From Parasitella parasitica (Eukaryota; Mucoromycota; Mucoromycetes; Mucorales; Mucoraceae), in the NCBI GenBank assembly GCA_025201805.1, contig MU619293.1:11313-42432 (forward strand): a DNA stretch of 31,120 bases, in the 5' to 3' direction. The position numbers and the translations under genes are program-made. The notes beneath the pieces are model-generated. The model was given only the letters and a program-made list of their open reading frames with translations. It searched no databases and was not told the origin of the DNA. How positions within the stretch are numbered: the stretch's first letter is position 1; every line of letters starts with the position of its first letter. Shown piece after piece: positions 1 through 12,285 of this stretch.

Positions 1-872
1 TCCAAGTTCCTGCAGTTGTCCAACTTGAGCTTTTTCAGGCTTGAGATAGCATCTCGCTTTTGTTGCTCGGCCGAAATATTATATTTGGCCTTCAACTTCT
101 CAGTGAAGTTGTCCCAATTCAAATGAGGTTCGTCTTGTACAAGTTGACAAGTCCAACAACCAGCCATGCCCGTAGACATCTGGGGCTTAATCAAGCGGTA
201 CCAGTGTGCATTCAAATCCAATTGATACTGTTCCAGCACATTTTTGAAGTTGAGGAGACAGTCATCAAGAGTACGATGCACTAAAGGTTGATTGTTCATT
301 TTGTGTCCCTTCCATTGGATTAATGGCAGGTTGGGAGGAACAACAAAGGTGTTGCCAGTATCACTAGCCTTGTTGTTGCAAACGGAAGCAAAATCCTTGA
401 ACAAGAGATCATAATTTGCTTGACCCTCTTTCAACAACTTCCTAAGAGTCTTACTTTTCTCTTGGAGAGCATCGTTGAGAGGATGCTGCATTGCCAATTT
501 CGCAGCTCTACACAGCTTAGACTGGAGCTTGGCTATCTCCTGCAAGAGCTCCTCTTGGTGCTTCTTGCTCAAGGGTTCGAAATGATCATCATCGTTGAGA
601 TCTACTTCGCTACTATCAGTCATGATAGTATCGCGATCGGAAAGAGCGTCTTCGCTCAATTCCCGGTCTATTTCAGCTAATTCCTCACGCAGAGCGTTTA
701 CATCGCTTGATGCAATTTTATTAACCGTTGCCTGTCTTGGAGACAGAGCAACTTGGGCATTAGCCACAGATCCCGTAGAGTTGGAACTCTGGCGAGATCC
801 AACAGGACGACTTGCCATTTCAGCATAAGTGGCCTTGTTGTTGATTTCGTTGTTGTTGATGTTTGAAGACAT
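1..872 (-). CDS. Ty3/Gypsy-type Gag, N-terminal part (runs off the window)
   Basis: The frame is open without a stop from an ATG at 872-870 to the window edge (290 codons). The first ~60 residues are Asn/Ser-rich and look disordered. They are followed by an acidic stretch (about residues 70-95) and a Lys/Glu/Leu-rich helical segment that could form a coiled coil. The last ~90 residues have the Trp-containing helical pattern of a retrotransposon capsid: HWYRLIKP, then NWDNFTEKLKAKYN. No CCHC knuckle is visible, but it would lie beyond the window. A candidate LTR lies 31 bp upstream, as expected for the 5' end of a minus-strand element. The intact frame suggests a fairly young copy. Gag identity is inferred from architecture and context, because Gag sequences are poorly conserved. 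Confidence 0.7.
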   Translation of the reverse strand, partial: MSSNINNNEINNKATYAEMASRPVGSRQSSNSTGSVANAQVALSPRQATVNKIASSDVNALREELAEIDRELSEDALSDRDTIMTDSSEVDLNDDDHFEPLSKKHQEELLQEIAKLQSKLCRAAKLAMQHPLNDALQEKSKTLRKLLKEGQANYDLLFKDFASVCNNKASDTGNTFVVPPNLPLIQWKGHKMNNQPLVHRTLDDCLLNFKNVLEQYQLDLNAHWYRLIKPQMSTGMAGCWTCQLVQDEPHLNWDNFTEKLKAKYNISAEQQKRDAISSLKKLKLDNCRNL

Positions 873-903
873 TGTTATTGATTATTTGTTAAAATGTTAA
901 GAG

Positions 904-1368
904 TGTAAAAGTTTTAGGTGATTTAAAAAAGTGTTATGTCAAAAGTCTGATAAAATAAATCTGCCAAAGAATTACACCTTTATTCATAATACATCTCTCG
1001 ATGTATTATATACACATTCATTACACTAGGGTTCTACTGTCTAGCTGCATAATGTAAATCATGACTACCCATGATTTACTGTAAGACCCTGGGACTGATC
1101 TGAGATCCTGATGTGAGACCTTGCCATGTTATTGATATAACAATCTAGTCTTGTTCACTTCAGAAAGGCGTAGCGAGACTCAAAGTACCAATCCTATAAA
1201 GGATAACAAGATGAATACTTCTGGTACATTCATCTTGGTATCAATTGGTACCTTGACATTAATAATCGTTAGTTACTACGCAAAGTAAATTAGTATAAAT
1301 AGTAGTAGTCTTAGCAATCAATAAAACAATATTCTTTATTTTATAAATACAATATCTCAGACATTACA
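904..1368 (-). repeat. Candidate LTR of the minus-strand Gag element
   Basis: The segment starts TGTAA and ends TTACA, a 5-bp inverted terminus typical of LTRs. Read on the minus strand it has a TATA-like box (1012-1005) and an AATAAA (984-979) shortly before the end that faces gag. On the right it stops exactly where integrase homology resumes at 1369, as expected if the element inserted into an older integrase gene. The plus strand also offers a TATAAATA (1294-1301), an AATAAA (1320-1325) and a TTACA end, so an opposite-orientation LTR starting at about 1053 or 1080 cannot be excluded. No primer-binding site was recognised. The segment contains two strong palindromes (986-1009 and 1054-1079). 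Confidence 0.5.
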
Positions 1369-1971
1369 CTTTGATAATGCGATAATAGATGGCTTATTGT
1401 CGTTAGTCTCGGTATATCATCAATACACCGCTCCTTATAGACCCTCAATGAATGGAAGAAATGAGCAGATGAATGGTAATTTGACTAAAGCATTAAAGAA
1501 ACTAGCAATGTCAAATACTTCAGATTGGGGTCAACACTTGAATGCTGTATTGTATGCATATCGAACTAAGGTACATTCAACCCTCAAAGTATCACCTTAT
1601 GAGTATTTATACGGCATGTCACCACCATCATCGATTAGACAAGATCCCATACAGCAACTAGGTCGTGCCTTAGGAATGGAACGATTAACCCAATTGCAAG
1701 ATAGAAACATCCAAGTAGAAGATTATAATGCCATCATGGAGTACCCCGTTAAGCCAATAGTGCGAAGAAAGTTCTTTCCTCCGGGTACCAACGTCGTGAG
1801 AGTTAGGCATAATAAGTTTTCAAAATGGATTCAAATTTCAAACCAGAAGTATTCACGGTCGTAGCATCCTTTAATAACGGTACATGTCAATTACAAGATA
1901 AAGCCGGACGACTTCTCAAGAGACGTGTGAATTTGGCTTCACTAAGAAAAATCAATGTGCGTAGCAATTGA
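1369..1971 (+). pseudogene. Ty3/Gypsy integrase C-terminal remnant, interrupted and frameshifted
   Basis: The readable frame begins at 1370 with FDNA, matching the second catalytic Asp region (SDNG) of retroviral-type integrases. It continues through YRPSMNGRNEQ (usually HPQTNGxxER), then a Trp-containing helix and YAYRTKVHSTLKVSPYEYLYG, all hallmarks of Ty3/Gypsy integrases. After SKWIQ (about 1835) the homology jumps frame by a single-base shift. It then resumes as FKPEVFTVVAS and LLKRRVNLASLRKIN, the usual SH3/GPY-like C-terminal module, ending at TGA 1969-1971. The first frame by itself ends at TAG 1862-1864. The 5' part (protease, RT, RNase H, first half of integrase) is absent here. It may lie left of the window if the Gag element split it. 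Confidence 0.85.
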
Positions 1972-1986
1972 TCAGTGCCAGGTGAA

Positions 1987-2210
1987 TGTTTTGAGGAAGC
2001 GCAAATCCTCTAATAATACGAAGCTCATAATTGAGATCATGATCTACTATATAAATACATTTAAAAACACCTCCTCACTCTACACACATTTTTCTCTTAA
2101 CTTTATATTATATTTTAACAACTTCACCAACAACTATTTGGTAATCTTAATATTAAGCTATTATAATTAACAAACAATAAAGTTGGTTCTTTTATTTAAC
2201 TAGAAAAACA
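1987..2210 (+). repeat. Probable 3' LTR of the older plus-strand element
   Basis: It begins 15 bp after the integrase stop. The segment starts TGTTTT and ends AAAACA, a perfect 6-bp inverted terminus. It contains TATATAAAT near 2047 and AATAAA at 2176-2181 in the right order for U3-R-U5, and is 224 bp long. No clear polypurine tract precedes it. A second copy for comparison is not in the window. Confidence 0.55.
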
Positions 2211-2289
2211 TAGTCTATTTTATACGTCAAAAGTATCACCTCAAATTAAATCTATACAACATTTGATTTCGATTCCGCAATACTTGCTC

Positions 2290-2640
2290 AGGTGCACTTT
2301 AACTGGTCCAAATGCCTTTCAGACTTGTGCTTCGGTTAAACTTCCTTGATCTGATTAAGGCTTCATTCAGCTTGTCTCCATTACACATAATTTGGCTCAA
2401 ACTTGTTTAGCTACACTTACACTTTGGTTAAACTGGCCCAGTTCCATTTTACATGGTCGAAATGTCATTTAATCAAATATTGTTGTTAAACTGGTCTAAG
2501 CAACTTATTTTTGGCGCAAATGCCGTTTAAGCTAGCTCATGTTTAAGTTAAACTGGCTTCAGTACACTTACTGTAATATGGTTCAATTGTGTCAAGTAGA
2601 TAGACAATTACAGTTAAACTTACCCAAGTCGGCCTAATTT
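2290..2640. repeat. Degenerate tandem-like array of a TTAAACTGG core
   Basis: The core TTAAACTGG, or a one- to two-base variant, occurs at 2298, 2336, 2428, 2486, 2548 and 2614. The last four are spaced 58, 62 and 66 bp. Related words (GGTCCAAATGC, GGTCGAAATG, GGCGCAAATGC) recur between the cores. This looks like an old, diverged minisatellite next to the retroelement LTR. No coding frame fits the region. Confidence 0.5.
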
Positions 2641-3074
2641 CACTAAAGTCGGTCATTTGTATATGTGTATCTTTGTAGAAAGGCCGTTGTTGATTCTTTT
2701 TACGTTTTCGCCTTATTTGATACGTAATTTATTTCCACTGGGGTAACGCATAATCTACAAAAGTAGTAAACTTCTTGACCCAAATGATAATAGTAATGAA
2801 AAAAAAAAAAAAACTTTTGCTCGCCAATATACCTTTTTCTTGCCACAACTTACTTATACGCAACTTTAAGAGAGACATCTCACCGAGTTTGGTCGTACAA
2901 GTATGTGTTTTAATACTCTTTACGAAGAGCATAATTGATTACGTTGGCACAATCGATTATATTTTTTATTGTGTAATTGCATGGTATATTGTATAATTAA
3001 TTGTATTTCTGTATAATGTTGTGCTATTTTGGTAATATCCATTAATGATCTGTTGAAAATTGCCATGGAATTAT
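2641..3074. other. Intergenic, no gene seen
   Basis: AT-rich sequence with a poly-A run at about 2799-2813 and only short unconvincing frames on both strands. It lies downstream of the minus-strand gene ending at 3075, so part of it should be that gene's 3' UTR. Confidence 0.6.
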
Positions 3075-4376
3075 TCAACGAAATAAGATCAAATTCATTT
3101 CACTGTCAAACTTGGCTATATTTCTGAATCGAGAGCATACTTCATTCAAACAGTTTCGGACCTTGATAAAGTCATGTCGGCTTGTCTAGGAATAAAACTT
3201 AGCGTCGTGAAACAGATTTTTGCACGAATGCTAATGTAATATACCTCTCTGATTTTATTGATGGATAATATCTCTGGAATAAAGATCGAATAAACTCCAA
3301 TTTTCTCAACTGTTTCAACAACTCTTCCGCAGTATTCAGAATATTCAGTAAAGTCCATGTTTCGAAATAACCCAGTACTTTTAATCGTTGCTAAAAATCA
3401 AACAGAAAATCATCAAGCAATTGTTGAAACTTTATATATTTGGCCTACCCATTAAATCGTTGTAATACTCTCTCTTGTTCTTCAAAGCTCTTTTAGTAAG
3501 CGGTACACGTTTGTCGGTGCGTATCAGATTGCCAAATCTATAAGCAACAAGGTTTTCCTGACATTGTCCACGAATGCTGTTGGGAGAAAAGCGCTGGAGA
3601 ATATGGAATGAAAACGTGCTTGTAGATGAGTTGCTTTTGGTCGGAATAGCGTAGCTAATGGTAAAACTCTCATTTACGATCCTCATTCTTGCATACAGCG
3701 TCTGCTTGCTTTGTTCTACGTTGTCCAAAAGACGATCCAGCTCTAATAAAAAAAAAATATATATATATAAGAATTCGTTGAATAACAAGCCAAATCAATA
3801 TAAAAACCATCAAATGCTCTTCTTGGTAGAATGCTTTGGCCAGACGGCGCATGCGGTTTGCTTCTTTTACGCAATGTAGGAGCGTCATTATGTAATGTTG
3901 GAAAAGTTGTTTCCGTAGCCATCCCAAGAGCAGGCTTTTCTTCTTGTTGCTTGACAGGATTCAACTGAACAGGTATTTCATATTGCTCGGTTTTTTTATC
4001 ATCTTGTACTAGAGAAGCAGCTTCGTCGGTAACTGTAACTGCAGGCTGAGGTTCCTGGTTATTCATGCTGTAAATTGTTACATTGCTTTGATCAGGATCA
4101 CCGTAATCACAATTTTGGATAGAGTTTCTGAACGTGTCGTTAAATATTGAACGCAAGGTATCTACAAAAGTGGTTAAAAGAGGCATGTGTGGTCTCAGAG
4201 AAAAACTCACTTCCATTTACGTGTTGACAATTTTCCAACATGTCAATAATAGTATTTTTTTCTTTACTGTCATTCCAGATTCTTGGACTTTTCTTCAATT
4301 GACACAACTGATACTGAGCGTATATGTGGAATAGCTCGTTATCAATCGGAGGATCCGCCCGCTGTTGTTTATCCAT
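3075..4376 (-). CDS. Unrecognised 356-aa protein, five exons
   Basis: Exons (minus strand) are 4376-4211, 4161-3808, 3742-3449, 3390-3245 and 3185-3075. The four introns are 49-65 nt, all GT-AG, and the splice phases close on a single frame of 357 codons including TGA. The second intron has a weak donor (GTTTTTA). The N-terminal ~55 residues are helical (FHIYAQYQLCQLKK). Residues ~75-170 are acidic, Gln/Pro-rich and probably disordered. The C-terminal half (ELDRLLDNVEQSKQTLY onward) is predicted mainly helical with basic patches, ending in VRNCLNEVCSRFRNIAKF. There is no signal peptide or membrane segment. It lies 332 bp downstream of the SUMO-protease gene on the same strand. I do not recognise a family; the clean exon phasing is the main evidence that it is real. 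Confidence 0.75.
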
Positions 4377-4708
4377 AGTGTAGGTTATGCGAAAGATGAA
4401 GAAAAAAAAATCCGCGCGATTTATCTTTGCAGTCTTCTTTTTGAGGTTCGGTATTGGCTTTGTTACTGTCCAAACCTGTCACTTGGTTCCAACCCCAATG
4501 TTTTACCATTGGACTCTACGGTACCCATAGCAACTAGTTTATATCGAATCAGACTCTGCTTGTTCTACAAGTAGATAAAGCAATGTTCTTCCTTACTTTT
4601 AATTGGTATAATCTTTTTTTATAAATTTCAATAAAATAAACTAAATATCGTGTGTGCTTTGTCTATACAACAACGATAAGATGGCTATTTACATAACATT
4701 TGAATATT

Positions 4709-6810
4709 TTAACCCATTAATTCTGAAAACATAAGCTCGCGATATTCTTTCATCTTTTTTTTCAATACTCGCTTTAAAACCGTACGAAAATTGCCGATTG
4801 TTTCATCCAAGTCCCAGCTCTCATCATTTTTTTGATTTTTCTACATGAATGTATGTATGCATGTATGAGAAATAGAGGTATGCCCGAAATAAGCCAACTT
4901 ACATATAAAACCTTCATCATGGTATTAGGGTATTGATATAAGCTTTTCATATAATGTAAGCAAAACACACCACAGTCTGTAAAATTATCTTGGCCAGGAC
5001 ATGGGCTCATGACGATCTCAGGAGCCAGGAATTCAGATTCTTCGATATTTAGCTTGGTAACAGCTTCTTTTTTAAGATACTGCAAAATGCATTTCGCAGT
5101 ACTTTGCTTGTTTAATCCAAGGGGGTCCAATGCCATGATGTAGGGTCTAGTGAACAAGAATGTAGTATATTAGACAGCCTGATATGTAAAAAAAAAAAAA
5201 AAAAAAAACTCACTTGTTTGGATTCAATGTAGTTCCGGCTGGAATGGGCCTCTTTCTTGGGAGTTTTGCAGCTGTTTCTTGATCCAATTCAAGAAAATCT
5301 TCATGATACTCCAAGCCTTTAGAACCCTGTATACAATAGCCTGGATTTACAACCAGCAATAAAAACCAATGGTTATCTTGAGCCACAGGTATAATGACGT
5401 ACTTTTTCTCGAAAATGTCTGTAGATAAAGTCCAACGCTGAACAGTGTCGTAATGAATACTGCTGTGAGGATCTGATAACTTTGTGAAAAAGAAAGAGCT
5501 AAAGGTGTAAATGGAAGCCTCAGGATATTCGTCAGCCCATATTTTGGGGAAAATGTCAATCAAAGTATCATTCAAATAGGTTTCGTCTTCCAACCGCTCG
5601 AAATCTCTTTCGTATACTGCGATCGATTTCTTTTTGTCGAATGGGTAGCTCAAAATATGTTCATCTGAACCGGTGGGCTCAATTACATAGTCGTCAATTG
5701 GATCTGGAGGCAGTACTCTTTTGGCTACCTGTCGTACAGACCGCTTAGGAGATAATTGAGACGTTTCTGTGGGTGGTGTCTGCTTTTTGACTTTATCTTT
5801 ACTAGGAAGCTTATTTTCTGTCTTTGGTGGCTCCTTTGTCCTGGGTATCGGTCTTTTTGGTATTTTAAGCTTTTCTTCTTTAAAATCATCTTCTTCCGGA
5901 TAGAACGATGACTGTCCGATTGTATACTTGTCTCCAAATATGTGTTGCTTTTCATTGACTTGGTTAGTTTTAACTCTCGAGTGAAGCATTAATGGAGTCT
6001 CCAAATTGTAGTCATGATCTTGTTTGGCGAGGCCGGCCGAATTCTCTAGTGACGATTTGAATTGCATAATTTGCTGTATTGTAGTTGAGGAAAATGAACT
6101 CGATTTGTAAGGTTTGCTGGGGGTAACATTTAAAGGTGAATTGGCAGTTTTTCGTCGAGGAGGCCGAGGTGGTTGTAAGAGATGCTGCTCTGAAAATTCG
6201 TCAGGGTCGTATTGAATCAATCTTCTTTTTCGTGGCTTCTCTTCAGGGTTTACTTGTTGCTCAGCGAAATGTCCCTCAGGATCAGATTCGATCTCAATAA
6301 CATCATCCTTTCTCCGGGATTGCACGATCCTTGAGCTTGAGCGAGTCGGTAGTGGTTTATCCAGCTTCTATGCATACGTACACTGCTTTTAGTTATCATG
6401 ATGATATGCTACATTACTATATACCTCTAATCTTCGACTTTGACTCTTGGTATGCATGCTGCCTACGCCTTGATTAATATACTATTCCTGTTATCAACGC
6501 TTGAAGTTTACCTATGACCTTTTGCTTCTGAGGGGCCTTATTCATGGCGCCCACTTCCTATTTGAAGCGTATCAGTAATTACTCGTTTCCCACATTTTCT
6601 GACAGCCTACAGCGTAGCAGTTGTTGCTAGGAACTTGGATTGGGTTCCCTTTTACAGATGCTCGTCTAGAGTTCCTTGAGGTTCCAACATTCGGTGTGTC
6701 TGTTTCTCGATGTAAGCGTCTCTGAAAATCAAATCGTTTCAGTATTTTTCGCACTATAAACATGTTCAAACTAGTCAAGCTACTTTTTGGTCTTGTTCAG
6801 ATCTTCGCAT
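4709..6810 (-). CDS. Ulp/SENP-family SUMO protease (Ulp2/SENP6-7-like)
   Basis: Exons (minus) are 6810-6784, 6721-6611, 6557-6512, 6462-6425, 6367-5214, 5146-4903 and 4840-4709. Six GT-AG introns of 49-67 nt give 583 aa. The N-terminal ~300 residues are basic, Pro/Ser-rich and disordered. The C48 cysteine-protease domain starts near residue 325 (VYERDFERLEDETYLNDTLID). Catalytic residues: His407 in DNHWFLL, Asp466 in YIMALDPLG, Gln511 and Cys517 in GQDNFTDCGVFC. The ~55-residue spacer between His and Asp fits the insert found in Ulp2/SENP6/7 rather than Ulp1. Family function is removal of SUMO or poly-SUMO from nuclear proteins. The fifth intron has about 20 T directly after its GTGAGT donor. 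The three tiny 5' exons were assigned by hand and are the least certain part; a shorter start at Met 6545 is possible. Only 86 bp separate its ATG from the stop of the YPP1 homolog upstream. Confidence 0.9.
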
Positions 6811-6896
6811 GTGAATAATTGCAATCAAAAAAGTGAAAACACCACATGCCACATTTGTGTAAAGGTTTTTATTCAGTAAAATTTAACGCGTCACTG

Positions 6897-9800
6897 TTAG
6901 ATTATGAACTTGGGCATTGATAGACTGCGAAGGGGTTGGGTCTCATGCAGCTCCAAGGCGTATAGCAGGCAAGATTTGGCTTGATCATAGTCACCGTGTT
7001 CTCTGTTGATCTGAGCATACAGATACCAAGCTTCAGCTGAATCCCACCCAAGGCCCAGTGTTATCTGCTCCAATAGCCCTTGGGCCAGATCAGATCCCAA
7101 AATGCCTGCTTTGGCTACCTGGCTGGGCACATGCTCTGGATCCAAAATCAACGCCTTTTCAAATGAGTCTTTTGCAACCTGTTTCATTTCACGGATGGCT
7201 TTCTTATCGTCCTGAGTGAGAGTCTGCTTTCGACTAATCGTGGCACCGACTTGCATGCTCAACTGGCCCAAGTGCCACCACACATTCGGGTCGCCTAAAC
7301 CTATCTGTTCGGCCTCGCTCAGTGCCTTGTTTGCTTCTTCCAAAAAGTTGGCATTCATCAATGTTTTTGTAGACATGAGCCACAAGGTAACTAATAGGCT
7401 GTGCCAGCGGGCTATTTTGCGCAATTCGAATGCTTGGTGATGCTGATGAAAAGAGCTGACCGTCAAACCTTTATTATCATGGCCGGATACGACAGAGGAT
7501 GATCTGCTACTGACGCTGTTACTACGAAGGCTTCCTATGGAATAAGATGGTGTGAACATCGACGCCAATGATACAGCACCTTGCCTTGACTCGTTTGTAA
7601 AAAAGGATCGCTTGCTCCCTGTATACTTTGCTGGATTCGCCGCAGCAGTGCCAATGCGCCGTGCCAACCCGAGGTCAATGAGTTGCAAACTGCGTCTCTT
7701 TAACTCGGCTGCCTCGTCTTGCTGTTGCGGATGTTGTACTACTGATTTGAAGGCGGGCCGGTGTTGCTTTTTCTGATGGCGTGAGTAGAATGGCTGTCTT
7801 GAAGCAGTTGAATCGTCAGATGAATTATCTGTTATGGACTCTGCGCGATGTGTAAGGGTTAAATACTTTACGCTGCCTTTGGATGCAACAGACAAAGATT
7901 TCGGACAGCCAGTAGCCTTGACAGTTGCAATACTGTCACCATCAGTTTTTGAGGTTACAAAAGTACGTCTAAATAGAGAAGCATTCGATTTTCTTCTCGG
8001 ACGACTGGCAGCCGAAAAGGCGCCAGTGTCGCTGCTTGCTAATGTCGTTTCAAAGAAACCCAATTGCTGTGTTAGTTGAGAATACAGGGAAAACAGCTCC
8101 TGATATTGGTGTAACACACTCTCAGGGCCTTTCCTAGCCTCCAGAATCGTCAACTGAGACATACGCATCGAGATCAATGACTCTGCTCTCTCAAAGACAT
8201 CACTTGCATTCGCCTCTTTTTTGGTCCACGAGTATGCCGGTAACGTACCAAGATACCAAGTGGGTTGCTGTTTTTCGGCTGCTTGGAGACCCAGTTCTAG
8301 CGTCTGAAAAGCCAACGACAGATTATCCGTCCTCTTGCACGAATACAACAAGGACAACAAATGCCACGAAGAAGAGTGGCAGGCATTAAGCTCAATAGAA
8401 CGTCGAATAGAACTAATGGCAGCATGAGTATCTCGCATCAATGCCTGCTGCAAACCTAGAGCGTAAAAGCTTTTCCAACACGCGCGATTGTGATCAATAG
8501 CATTTTGTAAACTGCTCAAGGCCGCTTGATGATGGGAAGCTCTATCCGTAGGATCTTTGCTTTGCGATGCTAATAAACCGTACGCGCATCCGCGTGCACG
8601 ACATATTTCTGACCAGTATGTCGTGTGCTTTGCTTGTAATAATAGATCGACGCCCAAGTCAGATAGGTAGGCTGCAGCTTCACCGTTTTGTTCCTCATGG
8701 CCATACAAGTAGATGCCAGAAAGAAGCACCTGGATGACTGAATCAACATTTTCATCTTGCATTTCTGTCAAGTGATTCAAGATATTTATTGCCGTGCTAG
8801 TAGTTGATAGGAGGGGTAGTTTAATGGTATTTTGAGAGGCGTGATTAGCATCGGGCGCAGCAACAACAAGTACAATATCTAGAGCGAAAGAAGGAGCCCC
8901 AACAAGATCAAGGTAAGCACGTAAAGCGTATTTTGACTCTTCAAGGCTCCCTAACCTCAACAATGTAAAAAAGATATATCTACTAATTGTAGGGTTGTTG
9001 AAAGTAGCTGCTTTGACTTGATAGAGATACTAAAGTATGCGTCAATTGTATAAAGTAGGGTATTTAGCAATGGATGCTTACTTTGAGTACGCTTTTGATA
9101 TGGTTTATGTCTCCCCAACCGATCGCATCATGTGCATTCATCATCATATGCGAGAGAGACAGTCCATATTGACATTGAACTTTAGTTGACAAATGCGAGG
9201 ATATAACCGTGAACAGATGCCTGAAAAGAGTCATCAGCGCTGCCAATTCATTGTATGCGGCGGCATGTTTCGATAATCTGTCAAAGCTTGAGCAAACACA
9301 AAATACTCAAGGCATATAAGGTATCGTACCTGGTATCTGTCACTGCAATAAAACTTTTATCTTGATATGTTTTCACGAGATATTCTACATAATGTTTGAA
9401 AATGACCCATCTTCTAAACATGCGCCAGTGGGGACTCCAATGAGAAGATACCAATTGTACATACGAACGCAGCATTGTTAGTGTTGCCTGGACAGAGTGG
9501 CTATTTATTTAAACATTTAAATATATAAAGGTTTGTTTCTCATATATATTCCCTTATTTATTTATTTTTTCTTATACCTTAGACGTAGCCTTAGTAAACA
9601 TCCATGATACAGGCATTCTTCGACCCAAAAAGACAGCATAATACCTCTTTCTTGGGGTTGTAACTTAGCTGCTTTCCAAGCAGCATCATAGGCTTCGATG
9701 GCAGCTTCAAAATCCTTTTGTTTCTCTAAACAAATACCCTTGATGGTTCTTGCTTGGATTAGCAATACTAGACCGTACCCTACCTTTACATCCTCAATAC

Positions 9801-10331
9801 GTAAAGCCAGATTTCGGAATGCAGCCAATGCCAGATAGTATTGGCCTGATTCAAAGTAGATCCTGGCCAATAAAATTTTGGAAAACTGTGGTATCATGGT
9901 CAACTATTGCGACATTAGGCAGATAAAATACCTGCCTGTACTTGCCAGTTGTCTGTCTTGCCCAAACCTACAAGTCCATTCTGATCAATATCGAGGAAAT
10001 TCAGCCGAGAAATTAAATGTTTGGCTTTTTTGAGATCAATTGCAGGTAATGATAGAGTATCATGCTGAGGGGAATCATGCTGGTGTACAATGTCCCAACC
10101 CCTTTTTTCAACACCTGTCGTTGATTTTAGCAGTTGAATCAAGTCAGCCTCGGTGCAAATGGTAGTATCCAGCACTAATTTACATTTAGCAGCAACTCGA
10201 ATTCTTTTGTCTGTTTGTATACCTTTATCCTGGGGGTTCATCTTTTTGGATAATTCGATTGCAGTAGACCATTGACCTCTACATCGAGCCAAATCAATTT
10301 CCTTTAATAATTGATTCGCTTTCTGATCCAT
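6897..10331 (-). CDS. YPP1: YPP1/TTC7-family TPR scaffold of the PI4-kinase complex
   Basis: Exons (minus) are 10331-9942, 9903-9578 (or from 9885), 9500-9330, 9277-9082 and 9029-6897, giving about 1071 aa (1065 with the alternative acceptor). The N-terminus (ANQLLKEIDLARCRGQW) and the segment SSHWSPHWRMFRRWVIFKHYVEYLV match the TTC7/Ypp1 pattern. TPR-like helical pairs occupy about 528-608 and 893-1071 (for example AWYLYAQINREHGDYDQAKSCLLYAL). A Ser/Arg/Gln-rich low-complexity insert lies at about 693-890. In yeast and animals this protein bridges Efr3 and the PI4-kinase (Stt4/PI4KA) at the plasma membrane, supporting PI4P synthesis. Exon 2 has two in-frame acceptors 18 nt apart; the nearer one implies a 38-nt intron, the other 56 nt. 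The ARF1 stop lies 168 bp from its ATG in the same tandem minus-strand cluster. Confidence 0.86.
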
Positions 10332-10499
10332 CGAGAAACAAATAAAGAAACGTTAAATGTTTAATGCACTCACAATTTATAGGAATCTCGAGCTACATTT
10401 CGTAATATTACACGTGAAATGTTAGTCAAGCTAATTCGGCCAAAATAGGATTTCTGTGAATTTTTTTGGAGATTTTTATTACTATAAATGCCGCATAGA

Positions 10500-12285
<1,786 letters not shown>

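Noticed and set aside
6572-6778. Independent 68-codon minus-strand gene upstream of the SUMO protease
   Set aside because: Its internal part forms an exon (6721-6611) that splices in frame at both sides to the protease N-terminus. The remaining residues come from flanking introns.
7216-8389. Several plus-strand open frames of 70-81 codons
   Set aside because: They are antisense shadows of the large YPP1/TTC7 exon, have no motifs or splice partners and use atypical composition.
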